The translations under genes and the position numbers were made by a program. This document shows, piece by piece, positions 1 through 8,273 of a stretch of DNA of 64,000 bases (position 1 is its first letter; each line of letters starts with the position of its first letter). A model generated the notes under the pieces. It was not told the origin of the DNA. It did no database searches and was given only the letters and a program-made list of their open reading frames with translations. Source of the stretch: Pseudobdellovibrionaceae bacterium (GTDB lineage: Bacteria > Bdellovibrionota > Bdellovibrionia > Bdellovibrionales > UBA1609); the NCBI GenBank assembly GCA_020635075.1, contig JACKAM010000004.1:372001-436000 (forward strand), given 5' to 3'.

Positions 1-314
1 TGGATCAGACGCGAACGGAAATTCAACAACTGCAAAAAGGCGGTAACCAGGCCATCGCTTCGATCAATCAAAGAGAAGAGTACATTAATGGTTTGCGGGT
101 GCGAATTGAGCAGGAACGTCAGGTTGCCCGGCAATTGATGATGGTGGCGGAGGAAAAGCTACATATATTGATGGAGGCCGCTAAAGAGCACAAGTCTTTG
201 GACAAGCTCAAGGAGAAGCGCAGCCAGGAACACCGTCAGGCTAAGAAAAAGAAGGAAATCAAGGAAGTGGATGAAATGGTGACCATGAGACATAAGAGGG
301 GGTCGGTGGCATGA
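1..314 (+). CDS. fliJ: FliJ, flagellar export chaperone (C-terminal part, cut by window edge)
   Basis: The frame is open from the first base (codons from base 3) and gives about 103 residues that are almost wholly charged, coiled-coil helix with many Lys, Glu, Gln and Arg. FliJ is the small coiled-coil stalk protein that links the FliI ATPase ring to FlhA in the flagellar type III export gate. The call rests on the helix composition, the length of what remains, and its place directly before a MotE-like gene, fliK and flgD. The stop overlaps the next start (ATGA at 311-314), which implies translational coupling. The true start lies outside the window. FliJ family sequences diverge strongly, so the context carries much of the weight. 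Confidence 0.75.
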   Translation, partial: DQTRTEIQQLQKGGNQAIASINQREEYINGLRVRIEQERQVARQLMMVAEEKLHILMEAAKEHKSLDKLKEKRSQEHRQAKKKKEIKEVDEMVTMRHKRGSVA

Positions 315-1147
315 AGTCGGGATATGATCAGTTCTTCCAAAAGGCCAAGGAAACGGCCAAGAAAGAAGCCGGTCCAAGGGCCCCCAATGGAAAGGCACAG
401 CAGCCTAGACGTCCCTCGGCACCCCCAACTGATGCCGAAATTGCTATTAGACAGGCCCTGGGGATTTCCCAGAAACAAAGTCAAAAAAGGCGTAGGAGGC
501 CGGCAAAACTTTCCTCAATCCTCGGAATGGCTGGAGTAACGGCCGGAGTGGCCGTCATGGTGTGGCTGGCCTTTGAGCCCTGGAGACTGGACGATTGGTT
601 TGAAAGGATTGAGGTCGGCTTCCTTGGTAATGTGATGGCATCTGAAACGGGTCAAAAAAAACCGGAAAAATCAGCCGACTCGAAAAACCAAAAACAGGAA
701 AAAAACGCCTCGTCGGAAGGTCGGGAACCGAGCTCCATCAATGAATCTGTTCCACAAGATCTGAGTTATTACGCAAAGTTAAATGATAAGCGACAGGAGC
801 TGGATTTAAGAGAAAAAGAGCTCAACGAGTTGGAAGAGGAATTGCATAAGCAGAAGTTGGAAATAGAAGCGCGTATTCAGCACCTAGAGAAGTTGCGCGA
901 CCAGATTGCCGGGGTGCTTAAAGACAAGGTCGAGGTCGACCAGGAAAAAGTAATGAGACTTGTGGAGTTTTACTCAAATATGAAACCTCAGCAGGCGGCC
1001 AAGATTATCGGTACGCTCAATGAGGATTTGGCGATTGAGGTCCTGGGTAAAATGAAGAAGAAAAGTGCTGCAGAAATTATGAACCTTCTAGAGCCCAACA
1101 AGGCTCAGGTCCTGTCTGAGAAATTTGCAGGATACAAAAGGCGTTAA
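311..1147 (+). CDS. MotE/MgtE-N-like flagellar membrane protein
   Basis: This 278-residue protein has a basic cytoplasmic N-terminus, one transmembrane helix at about residues 68-88, a Lys/Glu-rich linker, a long coiled coil at about 154-202 and a C-terminal helical domain at about 212-278. The C-terminal domain contains MKPQQAAKIIGTLNEDLA, the pattern of the MgtE intracellular N-domain found in MotE. In Gram-negative bacteria MotE-type proteins are periplasmic chaperones for the stator protein MotB, or flagellar assembly factors encoded next to fliJ. The ATG overlaps the fliJ stop, so the two are probably translated together. It is not a magnesium transporter, since the transport domain is absent. 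Confidence 0.75.
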   Translation: MKSGYDQFFQKAKETAKKEAGPRAPNGKAQQPRRPSAPPTDAEIAIRQALGISQKQSQKRRRRPAKLSSILGMAGVTAGVAVMVWLAFEPWRLDDWFERIEVGFLGNVMASETGQKKPEKSADSKNQKQEKNASSEGREPSSINESVPQDLSYYAKLNDKRQELDLREKELNELEEELHKQKLEIEARIQHLEKLRDQIAGVLKDKVEVDQEKVMRLVEFYSNMKPQQAAKIIGTLNEDLAIEVLGKMKKKSAAEIMNLLEPNKAQVLSEKFAGYKRR

Positions 1148-1156
1148 GGTTAGCAA

Positions 1157-3046
1157 ATGAGTGTTTCGTCCGGACTCAATTTAAACTCATTCTCCCGAGG
1201 TCAGGCTGACTCCCTGTCATCTTCGGGGCAGGGTTTGGAGTTCGGCCGCAAAGCAAACAAGTCCCAAGCTTCTGAAAAGCCCGAAGCCAAAGATTTTGAT
1301 CGTGAACTAAAGGCTCAATCCAGTCGACGAAGTCACGAGTCTTCAGGCGCTGCCAGCAAACCCCTTCCCAGTCGTCCGGTGGTACCTTCGCAGAAATTCA
1401 ATGAAGTGAAACCCGTGGAGACATGGGAAGCCAGAGAGGGGTCACCTGACCAGTCCCCGGTGGCGGAGAAGCAGACTCAGGCTCCTTGGCCGGTAAAGAT
1501 GGAAGGTGCAGGAGAGGTAGATCCACTCACTCGCCGTGCAGCGATGCAAAGCTTTTTGCGCAAGATGGAAGATGAGCTAGGAATTGATGCCAGCGAAATC
1601 GTCAATGCCTTCTCAAAACTGTCTGTGGAAGAGCTCATGATGCCACCCGAGCAGACGGTGGGTCGGGTTCTGGATCAGATGGGACTTGAAGGCGAGGACA
1701 GGCAAAAAGCACTTCTCTACTTTGAGGACATGCTCAAGAAGTCAGCCTCTTCAAGTATGGCAGAGTATCTTAAAGGCAACGACAGACAAATCTCGCTTGA
1801 AGTTCTTTCTCGTTCGGAAGCTCGCAAAAAGCGTATAAACGAGTCGTTGGATCGCATGTCCCAGTCCTTCTTTGTCGCTCATCGGCCTGAGGCTCAACAG
1901 TCTGAGTCCAGAAATGCACAAGATGGAGCTGTGGTAACGGCGGCGGGTTTTGGTGCCCAAAATCAATGGGGTAAAGCGGTGACGTCTGTAGGCGCTGGTG
2001 AGGTTCTGAATCCGATGAGCTCTAATCCAGCCTGGGGGACAACTGCAGAAGACATGAGTTCACCATTTAGTTCTATTGATTCAGTGGAATCATCCCCACA
2101 GCAGATCATCCCTGAGGGCTTTGAAATGGTTCCAGATGGTCAGGTCGTTGAGGACTCTCAAGACCTGGATCAAGCGGTCGGGAATCAGGTAGATAACACG
2201 GAAGTGAAGGCGATGGATGCGCCAGAGATGGCTCTACCATCTGCAACCATGGATCTTGATGCCCTAGGGCTGGACCCGGAAGTGGGAGAAGAGCTTAATC
2301 AAATTCTCTCGAAGGCAAAGCTTGAGAACCTGACCTCTCCTAATGGTGAACCCTCCCAGGCGGTAGAGGGGGACAAGTTTGTGGGAATGTCTCTTGCTGC
2401 TGAGGGTGATGACTTATCCGGCGACTCATCCAACTCAGAAAGTCAGGCCACTACCGATGAAGGAGTCAATCCCCAGCAAATTGACCTTAACAAATCTGAT
2501 GGCAAAGCCTCGTTTATTCCACCCACCGCGCCAAAAATGACCGCCAACCAAGAGGCCCAGAATGTTCGTGAGGTGGTGGACCAGGCCCAGGTGATGGTCA
2601 AAAACGGTGGCGGTGAAATGAAAATCAAAATGAATCCTGAAGGAGTGGGTGAAGTCACGTTGAAGGTGGCCACCGAGGGCGGACGGGTCAATGTGGAAAT
2701 GATTGCCTCCAATGCCGAAACCAAAAAGATGTTGGAGAAGGGCTTGGGTGATCTCAAGGAGACTTTGGCCTCTCACAAACTGAATGTAGATATGGTTAAA
2801 GTCGGCGCTTCGGAAGAGATTTCAAAACACATGGACCAACAACTGCAGGATCAGCAGTCAAGATTTGCCCAGCAATTCATGGAAGAATTCCGTCAAGATA
2901 ACAGGTCTTGGCGACAGGGATTTTTAGACCTCCCTGGAGTTCGCAATTACAAATCCCAATCAGCTGGCGAGGCCTCAGAAGAGGGGCTGACACCTCATCA
3001 GATCACTCAGAAGCGAAGTGGTCGAAGATTGGACTTGGTGGCATAG
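1157..3046 (+). CDS. fliK: FliK, flagellar hook-length control protein
   Basis: The product is 629 residues long. The first 480 residues or so are low in complexity and rich in Ser, Gln, Glu and Pro, as expected for the unfolded ruler part of FliK. The C-terminal Flg_hook domain begins near residue 488 and contains GGGEMKIKMNPEGVGEVTLK followed by a Val-Glu-Met strand, the classic FliK_C motif. FliK is exported during hook growth, measures hook length and switches FlhB specificity from rod/hook to filament substrates. It starts ten bases after the MotE-like gene and is followed by flgD, which is standard flagellar gene order. The long acidic ruler region is poorly conserved and only the C-terminal domain supports the name. 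Confidence 0.9.
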   Translation: MSVSSGLNLNSFSRGQADSLSSSGQGLEFGRKANKSQASEKPEAKDFDRELKAQSSRRSHESSGAASKPLPSRPVVPSQKFNEVKPVETWEAREGSPDQSPVAEKQTQAPWPVKMEGAGEVDPLTRRAAMQSFLRKMEDELGIDASEIVNAFSKLSVEELMMPPEQTVGRVLDQMGLEGEDRQKALLYFEDMLKKSASSSMAEYLKGNDRQISLEVLSRSEARKKRINESLDRMSQSFFVAHRPEAQQSESRNAQDGAVVTAAGFGAQNQWGKAVTSVGAGEVLNPMSSNPAWGTTAEDMSSPFSSIDSVESSPQQIIPEGFEMVPDGQVVEDSQDLDQAVGNQVDNTEVKAMDAPEMALPSATMDLDALGLDPEVGEELNQILSKAKLENLTSPNGEPSQAVEGDKFVGMSLAAEGDDLSGDSSNSESQATTDEGVNPQQIDLNKSDGKASFIPPTAPKMTANQEAQNVREVVDQAQVMVKNGGGEMKIKMNPEGVGEVTLKVATEGGRVNVEMIASNAETKKMLEKGLGDLKETLASHKLNVDMVKVGASEEISKHMDQQLQDQQSRFAQQFMEEFRQDNRSWRQGFLDLPGVRNYKSQSAGEASEEGLTPHQITQKRSGRRLDLVA

Positions 3047-3063
3047 GAAACTGAGAAGGTTAA

Positions 3064-4053
3064 ATGATTAGTATCAAAGGTTCCACACAAACTTGGTCAA
3101 ATGCTCAGCAGGATCCCAGCTGGAAGGCAGATAACGTCCAAACCGTTGGAGCTGAGGATTACAAAAAGGCCTTTGGTGAGAAGGATATTGGCGAGGTTCT
3201 CAATAAGGTCGCCGACCCCAACTGGGTGGATCCGGCCAAGACCAGAAAAGTGGGCAACAACCAGTTGGATAAAGACGCTTTCCTAAAGCTACTTTTGACC
3301 CAGCTGAAGTATCAGGACCCGACCAATCCCATGGAGAGTCATGAAATGGCGGCCCAATTGGCCCAGTTCTCCTCGCTGGAGAGTTTGTCCAATATCGATA
3401 AGGGAATCGGCAATCTGCAAAAGGCAGCAGCGCCAAAGAACGACTTTGCTGCATTAAACCTCATTGGCAAAGCTGTGAGTGGTGATTCATCAAAGATTAG
3501 CCGAACAGATGAGGCCGAGACCCACGACATTCGCTATGATCTTCTGAATGATGCCCAAAAGGTAGTGGTCAAAGTGTTGGACGCCAACAACCAGCCAGTC
3601 AGAGAGCTGGAATTTAACGACATCAAAAAGGGAAAAAATGAGGTGAGTTGGAACGGTCTGACCGAAGATGGGCAGCCTGCGCGCGCTGGACAGTATCGCC
3701 TACACATTGAAGCAGTGGGGTCAAATGGTCTCAAGGTTGCCGCAATAACCCAATTTGAGGGCCGAATTAGCGGAGTAAATTTCACACCCCAGGGACCGGT
3801 ATTGTTGGTGGGTAATCAGAGTATCCGTTTATCTGATGTGAAGAAGATCGTGGATCCAGCTGTTTTGGCCGCTCAGCAGGTACAAAGAGCTCCGGCTGCG
3901 GCTGGAGTTGCGAAACAAGGGGTCATGGCGAAGGCTCCGTCGGTTCCTGATGGTAGTGAGCCGGCTCAGGTGGAAAGTAATTTGGAATCCGTGGGCATGA
4001 GCCGCGGTATGGTCAATGAGATGAAAAAACAAGGTGTAAAGGCAGGGTTGTGA
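3064..4053 (+). CDS. flgD: FlgD, flagellar hook assembly (cap) protein
   Basis: The product is 329 residues. Residues around 70-110 carry the FlgD signature: LDKDAFLKLLLTQLKYQDP, then NPMESHEMAAQLAQFSSLE. A central FlgD-Ig/tudor-like region follows (NEVSWNGLTEDGQPARAGQY). A GAGAAGG Shine-Dalgarno sequence precedes the ATG. FlgD forms the temporary cap that guides FlgE polymerisation into the hook and is lost when the hook is complete. The N-terminal extension before the signature is longer than in enteric FlgD, and the C-terminal 60 residues are Ala/Val/Pro-rich. The last bases overlap the GTG start of the next gene. Confidence 0.93.
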   Translation: MISIKGSTQTWSNAQQDPSWKADNVQTVGAEDYKKAFGEKDIGEVLNKVADPNWVDPAKTRKVGNNQLDKDAFLKLLLTQLKYQDPTNPMESHEMAAQLAQFSSLESLSNIDKGIGNLQKAAAPKNDFAALNLIGKAVSGDSSKISRTDEAETHDIRYDLLNDAQKVVVKVLDANNQPVRELEFNDIKKGKNEVSWNGLTEDGQPARAGQYRLHIEAVGSNGLKVAAITQFEGRISGVNFTPQGPVLLVGNQSIRLSDVKKIVDPAVLAAQQVQRAPAAAGVAKQGVMAKAPSVPDGSEPAQVESNLESVGMSRGMVNEMKKQGVKAGL

Positions 4054-4481
4054 GCACCATCAACACTTTTGGAAAAATCGGTCAAGTCAATGGCCTCTCT
4101 CCAGAGAGGCAGAGTGGACTTGCAGATGCCAAAGGGGTTAAGGGCGAAGGATTTAGGGAAACACTTCGTCAGGTGCGTGATCAGGCAGTTTTGGGCGCCG
4201 ATGGTGTCAAGGGTGCCCAGGCTGAACTGAGCTTGAAGTTTTCGGGTCACGCAATTGATCGCATGAGAAACCGTGGGATTTCCTACGGTCCGGAGGCATT
4301 GGCAAAGTTGAACCAGGCAGTGGAAAAGGCCGCAGCGAAAGGAGCCAAAGAGACACTCGTACTGACTGATAATTCGGCACTGATCGTCAGTGTCAAAAAC
4401 AATACGGTTGTTACGGTAATGGACAAGGGTGCATTAAAAGACAATGTATTCACCAATATCGATTCAACCGTTGTGATTTAG
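4050..4481 (+). CDS. Flagellar operon protein of the TIGR02530 type
   Basis: This 143-residue protein has the core motif FSGHAIDRMRNRGISYGPEA at about residues 66-85, followed by an alternating strand/helix region. That is the pattern of the small 'flagellar operon protein' family (TIGR02530) found between flgD and flgE in many bacteria. Its molecular role is not established; its fixed position suggests a hook assembly or regulatory role. GTG is used as start and overlaps the flgD stop (GTGA), so the gene is translationally coupled. Identification is from memory of the family motif plus synteny. Confidence 0.75.
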   Translation: MSTINTFGKIGQVNGLSPERQSGLADAKGVKGEGFRETLRQVRDQAVLGADGVKGAQAELSLKFSGHAIDRMRNRGISYGPEALAKLNQAVEKAAAKGAKETLVLTDNSALIVSVKNNTVVTVMDKGALKDNVFTNIDSTVVI

Positions 4482-4513
4482 ATTGGTTTTTAAACAGGAA
4501 GTTTAAAATATAC

Positions 4514-4542
4514 AGGGGCTGGACCTCGTAGAGGGGGCCCCT
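4514..4542 (+). other. Short stem-loop between the TIGR02530-type gene and flgE
   Basis: AGGGGC at 4514-4519 can pair with GCCCCT at 4537-4542. No T-tract follows, so this is not a clear intrinsic terminator. It could be a transcript-processing or attenuation structure ahead of flgE. No sigma-54 or sigma-28 promoter was recognised in this gap. Confidence 0.3.
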
Positions 4543-4589
4543 CCATAACACCACTGATTGATTGATGTGGTGCAAGACATGGAGGTCTT

Positions 4590-5888
4590 ATGGGAGTTCT
4601 TTCATCTCTTTATACCGGTGTGTCCGGTTTGAGTGCTCAGGGTGAGGCCCTGGGGGTGATTGGTGACAACATCGCCAATGCCAATACGGTGGGTTTTAAG
4701 GCCAGCCGTGCCGAGTTCCAGGACATAATATCCAAAAGCTTAAAAGGAATTCTTGGTGGAAACCAAATCGGTCGCGGTGTGAAGATCGGTGCGGTTAACC
4801 CTATTCTTATCCAAGGTAACGTGGATGCCACGGAAAAAGCCACGGACCTGGCCATATCAGGTGACGGCTACTACATTCTGCGTGGTTCGGACGGAGAGTC
4901 CTACACCCGCGACGGTTCCTTCCACTTTGACAAGGAAGGATATCTGGTCACCAATGACAACCAGCGTGTCCAGGGCTTTGAGGCTGATGAGTCGGGAACA
5001 ATCATTAATAAGGTTGAGGACATAAGGTTCCCCCGCGCTCTGATTCCAGCTCGGGGCACAACCAAGGTCAAACTGGAGCTCAATCTGGATTCACGGGTCG
5101 CCCAAGAGCCTAATTCAGTCAAGACATTTGACCCTAAGAACCCCTATGATACTTCCAATTACTCGACCGGTGTTGAGATCTATGACTCTCAGGGTAACAA
5201 ACACCTGATGACCATGTTCTTTAACAAGTTGGCCGACCGGACTTGGGAATACCGCGGAATGGTGGACGGGAAGGAAGTCACAGGCGGAGTCGAAGAAACC
5301 TTGTCTGAAGTGTGTAAAGGTAAACTGACCTTCACCGTTGATGGAAAACTGGACACTGAGGAACTACAGGCTTCGAATTTCAACTTCAAAGGCGGAGCTC
5401 TTCAAAACCAGCAAATCAAAATTGATTTTGGTGACTCCATTACCACTGACAAGGGCAAAGGTCTTGATGGGACCAAGCAGTACGGAAAGGATTCCGACAT
5501 GATTGCTTGGCATCAGGATGGAAGTGCCGCTGGTACCATTACCAATCTGTCATTTAATGATGAAGGGGTTTTGACGGCCCTCTACAGTAATGGACAAACC
5601 AAAGATTTGGCCCAGATTGCTCTGGCCAAATTTGAAAACCCGGAAGCTCTATTTAAGGTTGGTAACAACCGACTAAAGGAAGCCCGGGATTCGGGAGCAC
5701 CTGCTATTGGTAAACCAAATCGTGCAGGAAGAGGAAAGATCTTTGCCAAGTCATTGGAGAGGTCAACTGTGGATTTGGCGCTGGAATTCGTTAATCTGAT
5801 TCAAAATCAGAGAGGCTTTCAGGCGAATGCAAAAACGATTACGACCACTGATGAGTTGTTGGCGGAAGTCATCAACCTTAAGCGGTAA
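4590..5888 (+). CDS. flgE: FlgE, flagellar hook protein
   Basis: The product is 432 residues. The N-terminus carries the axial-protein signature (GVSGLSAQGEALGVIGDN then IANANTVGFKASRAEF). The middle contains FlgE_D2-type hook domain sequence, and the C-terminus ends with the conserved FVNLIQNQRGFQANAKTI and a TTDELLAEVINLKR tail. FlgE polymerises into the flexible hook joining rod and filament. A strong GGAGG precedes the ATG with ideal spacing. A 108-base gap with a small stem-loop separates it from the upstream genes, so it may be expressed at a higher level. A perfect 11-bp hairpin follows the stop. Length is typical for the family. Confidence 0.96.
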   Translation: MGVLSSLYTGVSGLSAQGEALGVIGDNIANANTVGFKASRAEFQDIISKSLKGILGGNQIGRGVKIGAVNPILIQGNVDATEKATDLAISGDGYYILRGSDGESYTRDGSFHFDKEGYLVTNDNQRVQGFEADESGTIINKVEDIRFPRALIPARGTTKVKLELNLDSRVAQEPNSVKTFDPKNPYDTSNYSTGVEIYDSQGNKHLMTMFFNKLADRTWEYRGMVDGKEVTGGVEETLSEVCKGKLTFTVDGKLDTEELQASNFNFKGGALQNQQIKIDFGDSITTDKGKGLDGTKQYGKDSDMIAWHQDGSAAGTITNLSFNDEGVLTALYSNGQTKDLAQIALAKFENPEALFKVGNNRLKEARDSGAPAIGKPNRAGRGKIFAKSLERSTVDLALEFVNLIQNQRGFQANAKTITTTDELLAEVINLKR

Positions 5889-5909
5889 TCCTAGATGAAT
5901 GGTTCAGGG

Positions 5910-5937
5910 CTGGGAGGCTCTTTGCTGAGCCTCCCAG
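5910..5937 (+). terminator. Perfect 11-bp hairpin after flgE
   Basis: CTGGGAGGCTC at 5910-5920 is followed by a six-base loop and GAGCCTCCCAG at 5927-5937. The stem is perfect and GC-rich, but only a weak TTCAT follows. It probably terminates or stabilises the flagellar transcript ending with flgE. Confidence 0.6.
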
Positions 5938-5967
5938 TTCATAGATTTGGGCATTGAGGATTCAGTT

Positions 5968-7800
5968 GTGAATAAAACGGTCGTATGTGCTTATAAACTT
6001 CGCTTCCTGACGGCATTCTGTTTGGGCATTGTAAATGCCGGATTTCCGGCCCCAACCCTTGCAAACTCCAAATGCTCGGTTGAGGCTTTGACCGATGACT
6101 GCCGAGTGTTTGAAGGAGAACCCATCCGGTTCGCTGACGGAACTGAGATTCCCACCCTCAAGGCCGAGGGGGATCGAATGCCAAAGGTTAAAATTATTAA
6201 GGGAAAAAAAGGCTCGCCTTCCGCGAATGCAATTCGGGATGAAGTTGCAGAAGGACTTCAGCTTCAGCAGTCTCAGGCTGATTGGGAGTTGCGCATGGAC
6301 TTGATGTACACCCTGAGCGAGGAAAATAAGTACAGCCTGAGCCGTCAGGCAGTACTTTTTTTGGGCAACCATCCGGAATTGGTGAGGCAGATTCTTGACG
6401 ATAAGAACGACAATGGCGGCAGTGACGTCATGCTGCCATGGCCGATGGATGGTCGCGCTGATTTGACTGAGCAAACCAAACTAACCTGGGTCAAGCTGGC
6501 TGATGTTAGAGATTACTTTGATCGAAGTGTCTCTAATCGGGTGAAGACCAAGGTTCGTAATGTATTAGAAAGGTACGATGAAAAGTCAGAGGTCATCTAT
6601 TCAGCCTTTAAGGATCAAATGGCAGGCTCAGAGCCGGTCGTTGATGAGGCCAAGCTCAGTCGCGCAAGGAATCTGGTCGTCGAAGCCAAGGCGACCATCG
6701 AGAATGCCCTGTTGGCCGGTCGCCGGGAGCAGGAGTTGTCGACAGAGGAGCGCGGGCAGCTGACCCGCATTCGCAAAATTGAGGCTAAGTTTCCAAGCAG
6801 ATTCGATGGAGAATGCCAAGGCGAAGTGGGTAACGCCTACTATTCCTCAATTGATAACACCATCAATATCTGTCCTCAATTTATGAACTATCCAAGCTCA
6901 TCTCTAATAACGGTGATTGGCCACGAGCTGGGGCATGCTGTTGACCCTTGTATTTCCCAGTTTGCATTTTGGGAAATCGACGAGAAGATGGCCTCTACTT
7001 TCGATATCAACAATCCCCCCGAGGAGGCGCAGAAGTCGGAGGAGAGACTGTTGATATTTTCAGCAGTCGTCGGTCTATCTCAAATCAGTAAAGTCAAAGA
7101 GACGAGCTTACCCTTTGAAATGATGTCTTCGTCTCCGGAGGACCTGCGATATTTGCAGGACATTGGACTCTTAAGGTTAAAAGCGCCAGGAGTGCCATTC
7201 ACCCATTACCCCCTCAGGGACGTCTACAAATGCCTGACCAGACCAGAAGGCGGAGGGTTTCGTGAGGTCACCAAAGAGGATCTTGAGCGGATGGCAGAGG
7301 AGGTCACTCAGTATAGGGCTGAAATCCTTGGCAAGGGATACAGGGCCAAACGGGATCAAATGCGCATTGTTGAGGCCTTTTCCCGGTACCCCCAGTGCAC
7401 CGGTCCCGCCAAGTCTTCGCAGATGGGTGAAGCCATCAGCGACTGGTTGGGAGCAGAGGTGTTGGGGGCTCACTTGAAAGGCAAAAAATTGAAGACCAAC
7501 CAGGAACGCTTGGCGGGAATAGGAGTTTTCGCCGCGGCCCTTTGTGAAGATCGGAAAATTGTCTCACGACCCTTGGCCACGGACATGGATGTGATGTCCG
7601 CTGCGGCTGCGGACTGGGCCTCTCACCGTGGTCAACACCCGCCATCGGCAAGAAGAATCAATGAAGTCATTTTGCGCCACCCGGATGTCAGGGAATCGAT
7701 GGGGTGCGGGCCCGGCGATCCAAATTGCGTACACCATGCAAAGGCGGGAACGACGAAAGAAGGCGGGGGCATTGGCCGTGATCAGGGAGTGAAAAACTGA
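5968..7800 (+). CDS. Secreted zinc metallopeptidase, M13 (neprilysin)-like
   Basis: GTG at 5968 is chosen because TGAGGA lies seven bases upstream; a longer frame to 5947 lacks this. The 610-residue product begins with a signal peptide ending near ALT/LANS. It carries NAYY at about 289-292, VIGHELGHAVD with the zinc motif H319-E320-x-x-H323, GEAISDWLGAE at about 487-497 with a candidate third ligand Glu488, and HPPSARRINEVILRHP at about 557 followed by GC. These four motifs come in the same order as NAYY, HExxH, ExxxD and HPPSxxRxN in M13 peptidases. The spacing between HELGH and Glu488 (about 165 residues) is longer than the roughly 60 usual in M13, so there is an insertion or the relationship is distant. 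It overlaps the next gene by one base. Confidence 0.6.
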   Translation: MNKTVVCAYKLRFLTAFCLGIVNAGFPAPTLANSKCSVEALTDDCRVFEGEPIRFADGTEIPTLKAEGDRMPKVKIIKGKKGSPSANAIRDEVAEGLQLQQSQADWELRMDLMYTLSEENKYSLSRQAVLFLGNHPELVRQILDDKNDNGGSDVMLPWPMDGRADLTEQTKLTWVKLADVRDYFDRSVSNRVKTKVRNVLERYDEKSEVIYSAFKDQMAGSEPVVDEAKLSRARNLVVEAKATIENALLAGRREQELSTEERGQLTRIRKIEAKFPSRFDGECQGEVGNAYYSSIDNTINICPQFMNYPSSSLITVIGHELGHAVDPCISQFAFWEIDEKMASTFDINNPPEEAQKSEERLLIFSAVVGLSQISKVKETSLPFEMMSSSPEDLRYLQDIGLLRLKAPGVPFTHYPLRDVYKCLTRPEGGGFREVTKEDLERMAEEVTQYRAEILGKGYRAKRDQMRIVEAFSRYPQCTGPAKSSQMGEAISDWLGAEVLGAHLKGKKLKTNQERLAGIGVFAAALCEDRKIVSRPLATDMDVMSAAAADWASHRGQHPPSARRINEVILRHPDVRESMGCGPGDPNCVHHAKAGTTKEGGGIGRDQGVKN

Positions 7801-8273
7801 TGAGTGTCTTTAGAGATATTTTTGTGCTCATATTGCTTGGTTTTTATCTTTTGATGGCGTGGACATCTCAGGCCACGACCTTGCCAATCAAGACCTCAGA
7901 GGAAATTGCCCTAAGTATGGGTCATCAGACTCGCGAGACGATGTTGGTGGCTAAGGGAAGGCTAAATAAAAAAGATCTGTGGTTTATTGAGTACCGAGTT
8001 GGGCAAAAGATTGTTGGTCGAAAAATTCTGCTTCCCGATTACTACAATCAGTTTAAAAAGGAGCTGGACAATCATCTCAAGTATCGGCGCACAAAAAGCC
8101 TGGCGGGATCCATGAATTGCCCTTCCCCGGTTTTAGTTCATCATCGGAACAACCGGGGAAAGATCGATAGGAATGAAATCTGCCCGCCGCTTCTTTCCCA
8201 GGAAAATCGCATCAAGTTCGGTCAGTGGTACAGTCGCTGGCGCAACTTGGTGAATCGCAGCCAGGTTTTTTAA
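7800..8273 (+). CDS. Small exported protein downstream of the M13-like peptidase
   Basis: This 157-residue product starts with a hydrophobic segment at about residues 7-22 ending near SQATTLP, either a signal peptide or a membrane anchor. The rest is basic and contains two cysteines (MNCPSP, NEICPP) that could form a disulfide. No family was recognised. The ATG overlaps the stop of the peptidase (TGATG), so the pair is translationally coupled and it may be an inhibitor, chaperone or partner of the peptidase; this is inference. Its 3' end overlaps the convergent maltoporin-like gene by four bases. Confidence 0.7.
   Translation: MSVFRDIFVLILLGFYLLMAWTSQATTLPIKTSEEIALSMGHQTRETMLVAKGRLNKKDLWFIEYRVGQKIVGRKILLPDYYNQFKKELDNHLKYRRTKSLAGSMNCPSPVLVHHRNNRGKIDRNEICPPLLSQENRIKFGQWYSRWRNLVNRSQVF

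Noticed and set aside
5909..5926. CTGGGAGGCTCTTTGCT as a sigma-54 promoter before the M13-like gene
   Set aside because: Spacing fits, but the -24 element is poor (GGGAG for GGCAC) and the sequence is better explained as the left arm and loop of the flgE hairpin.
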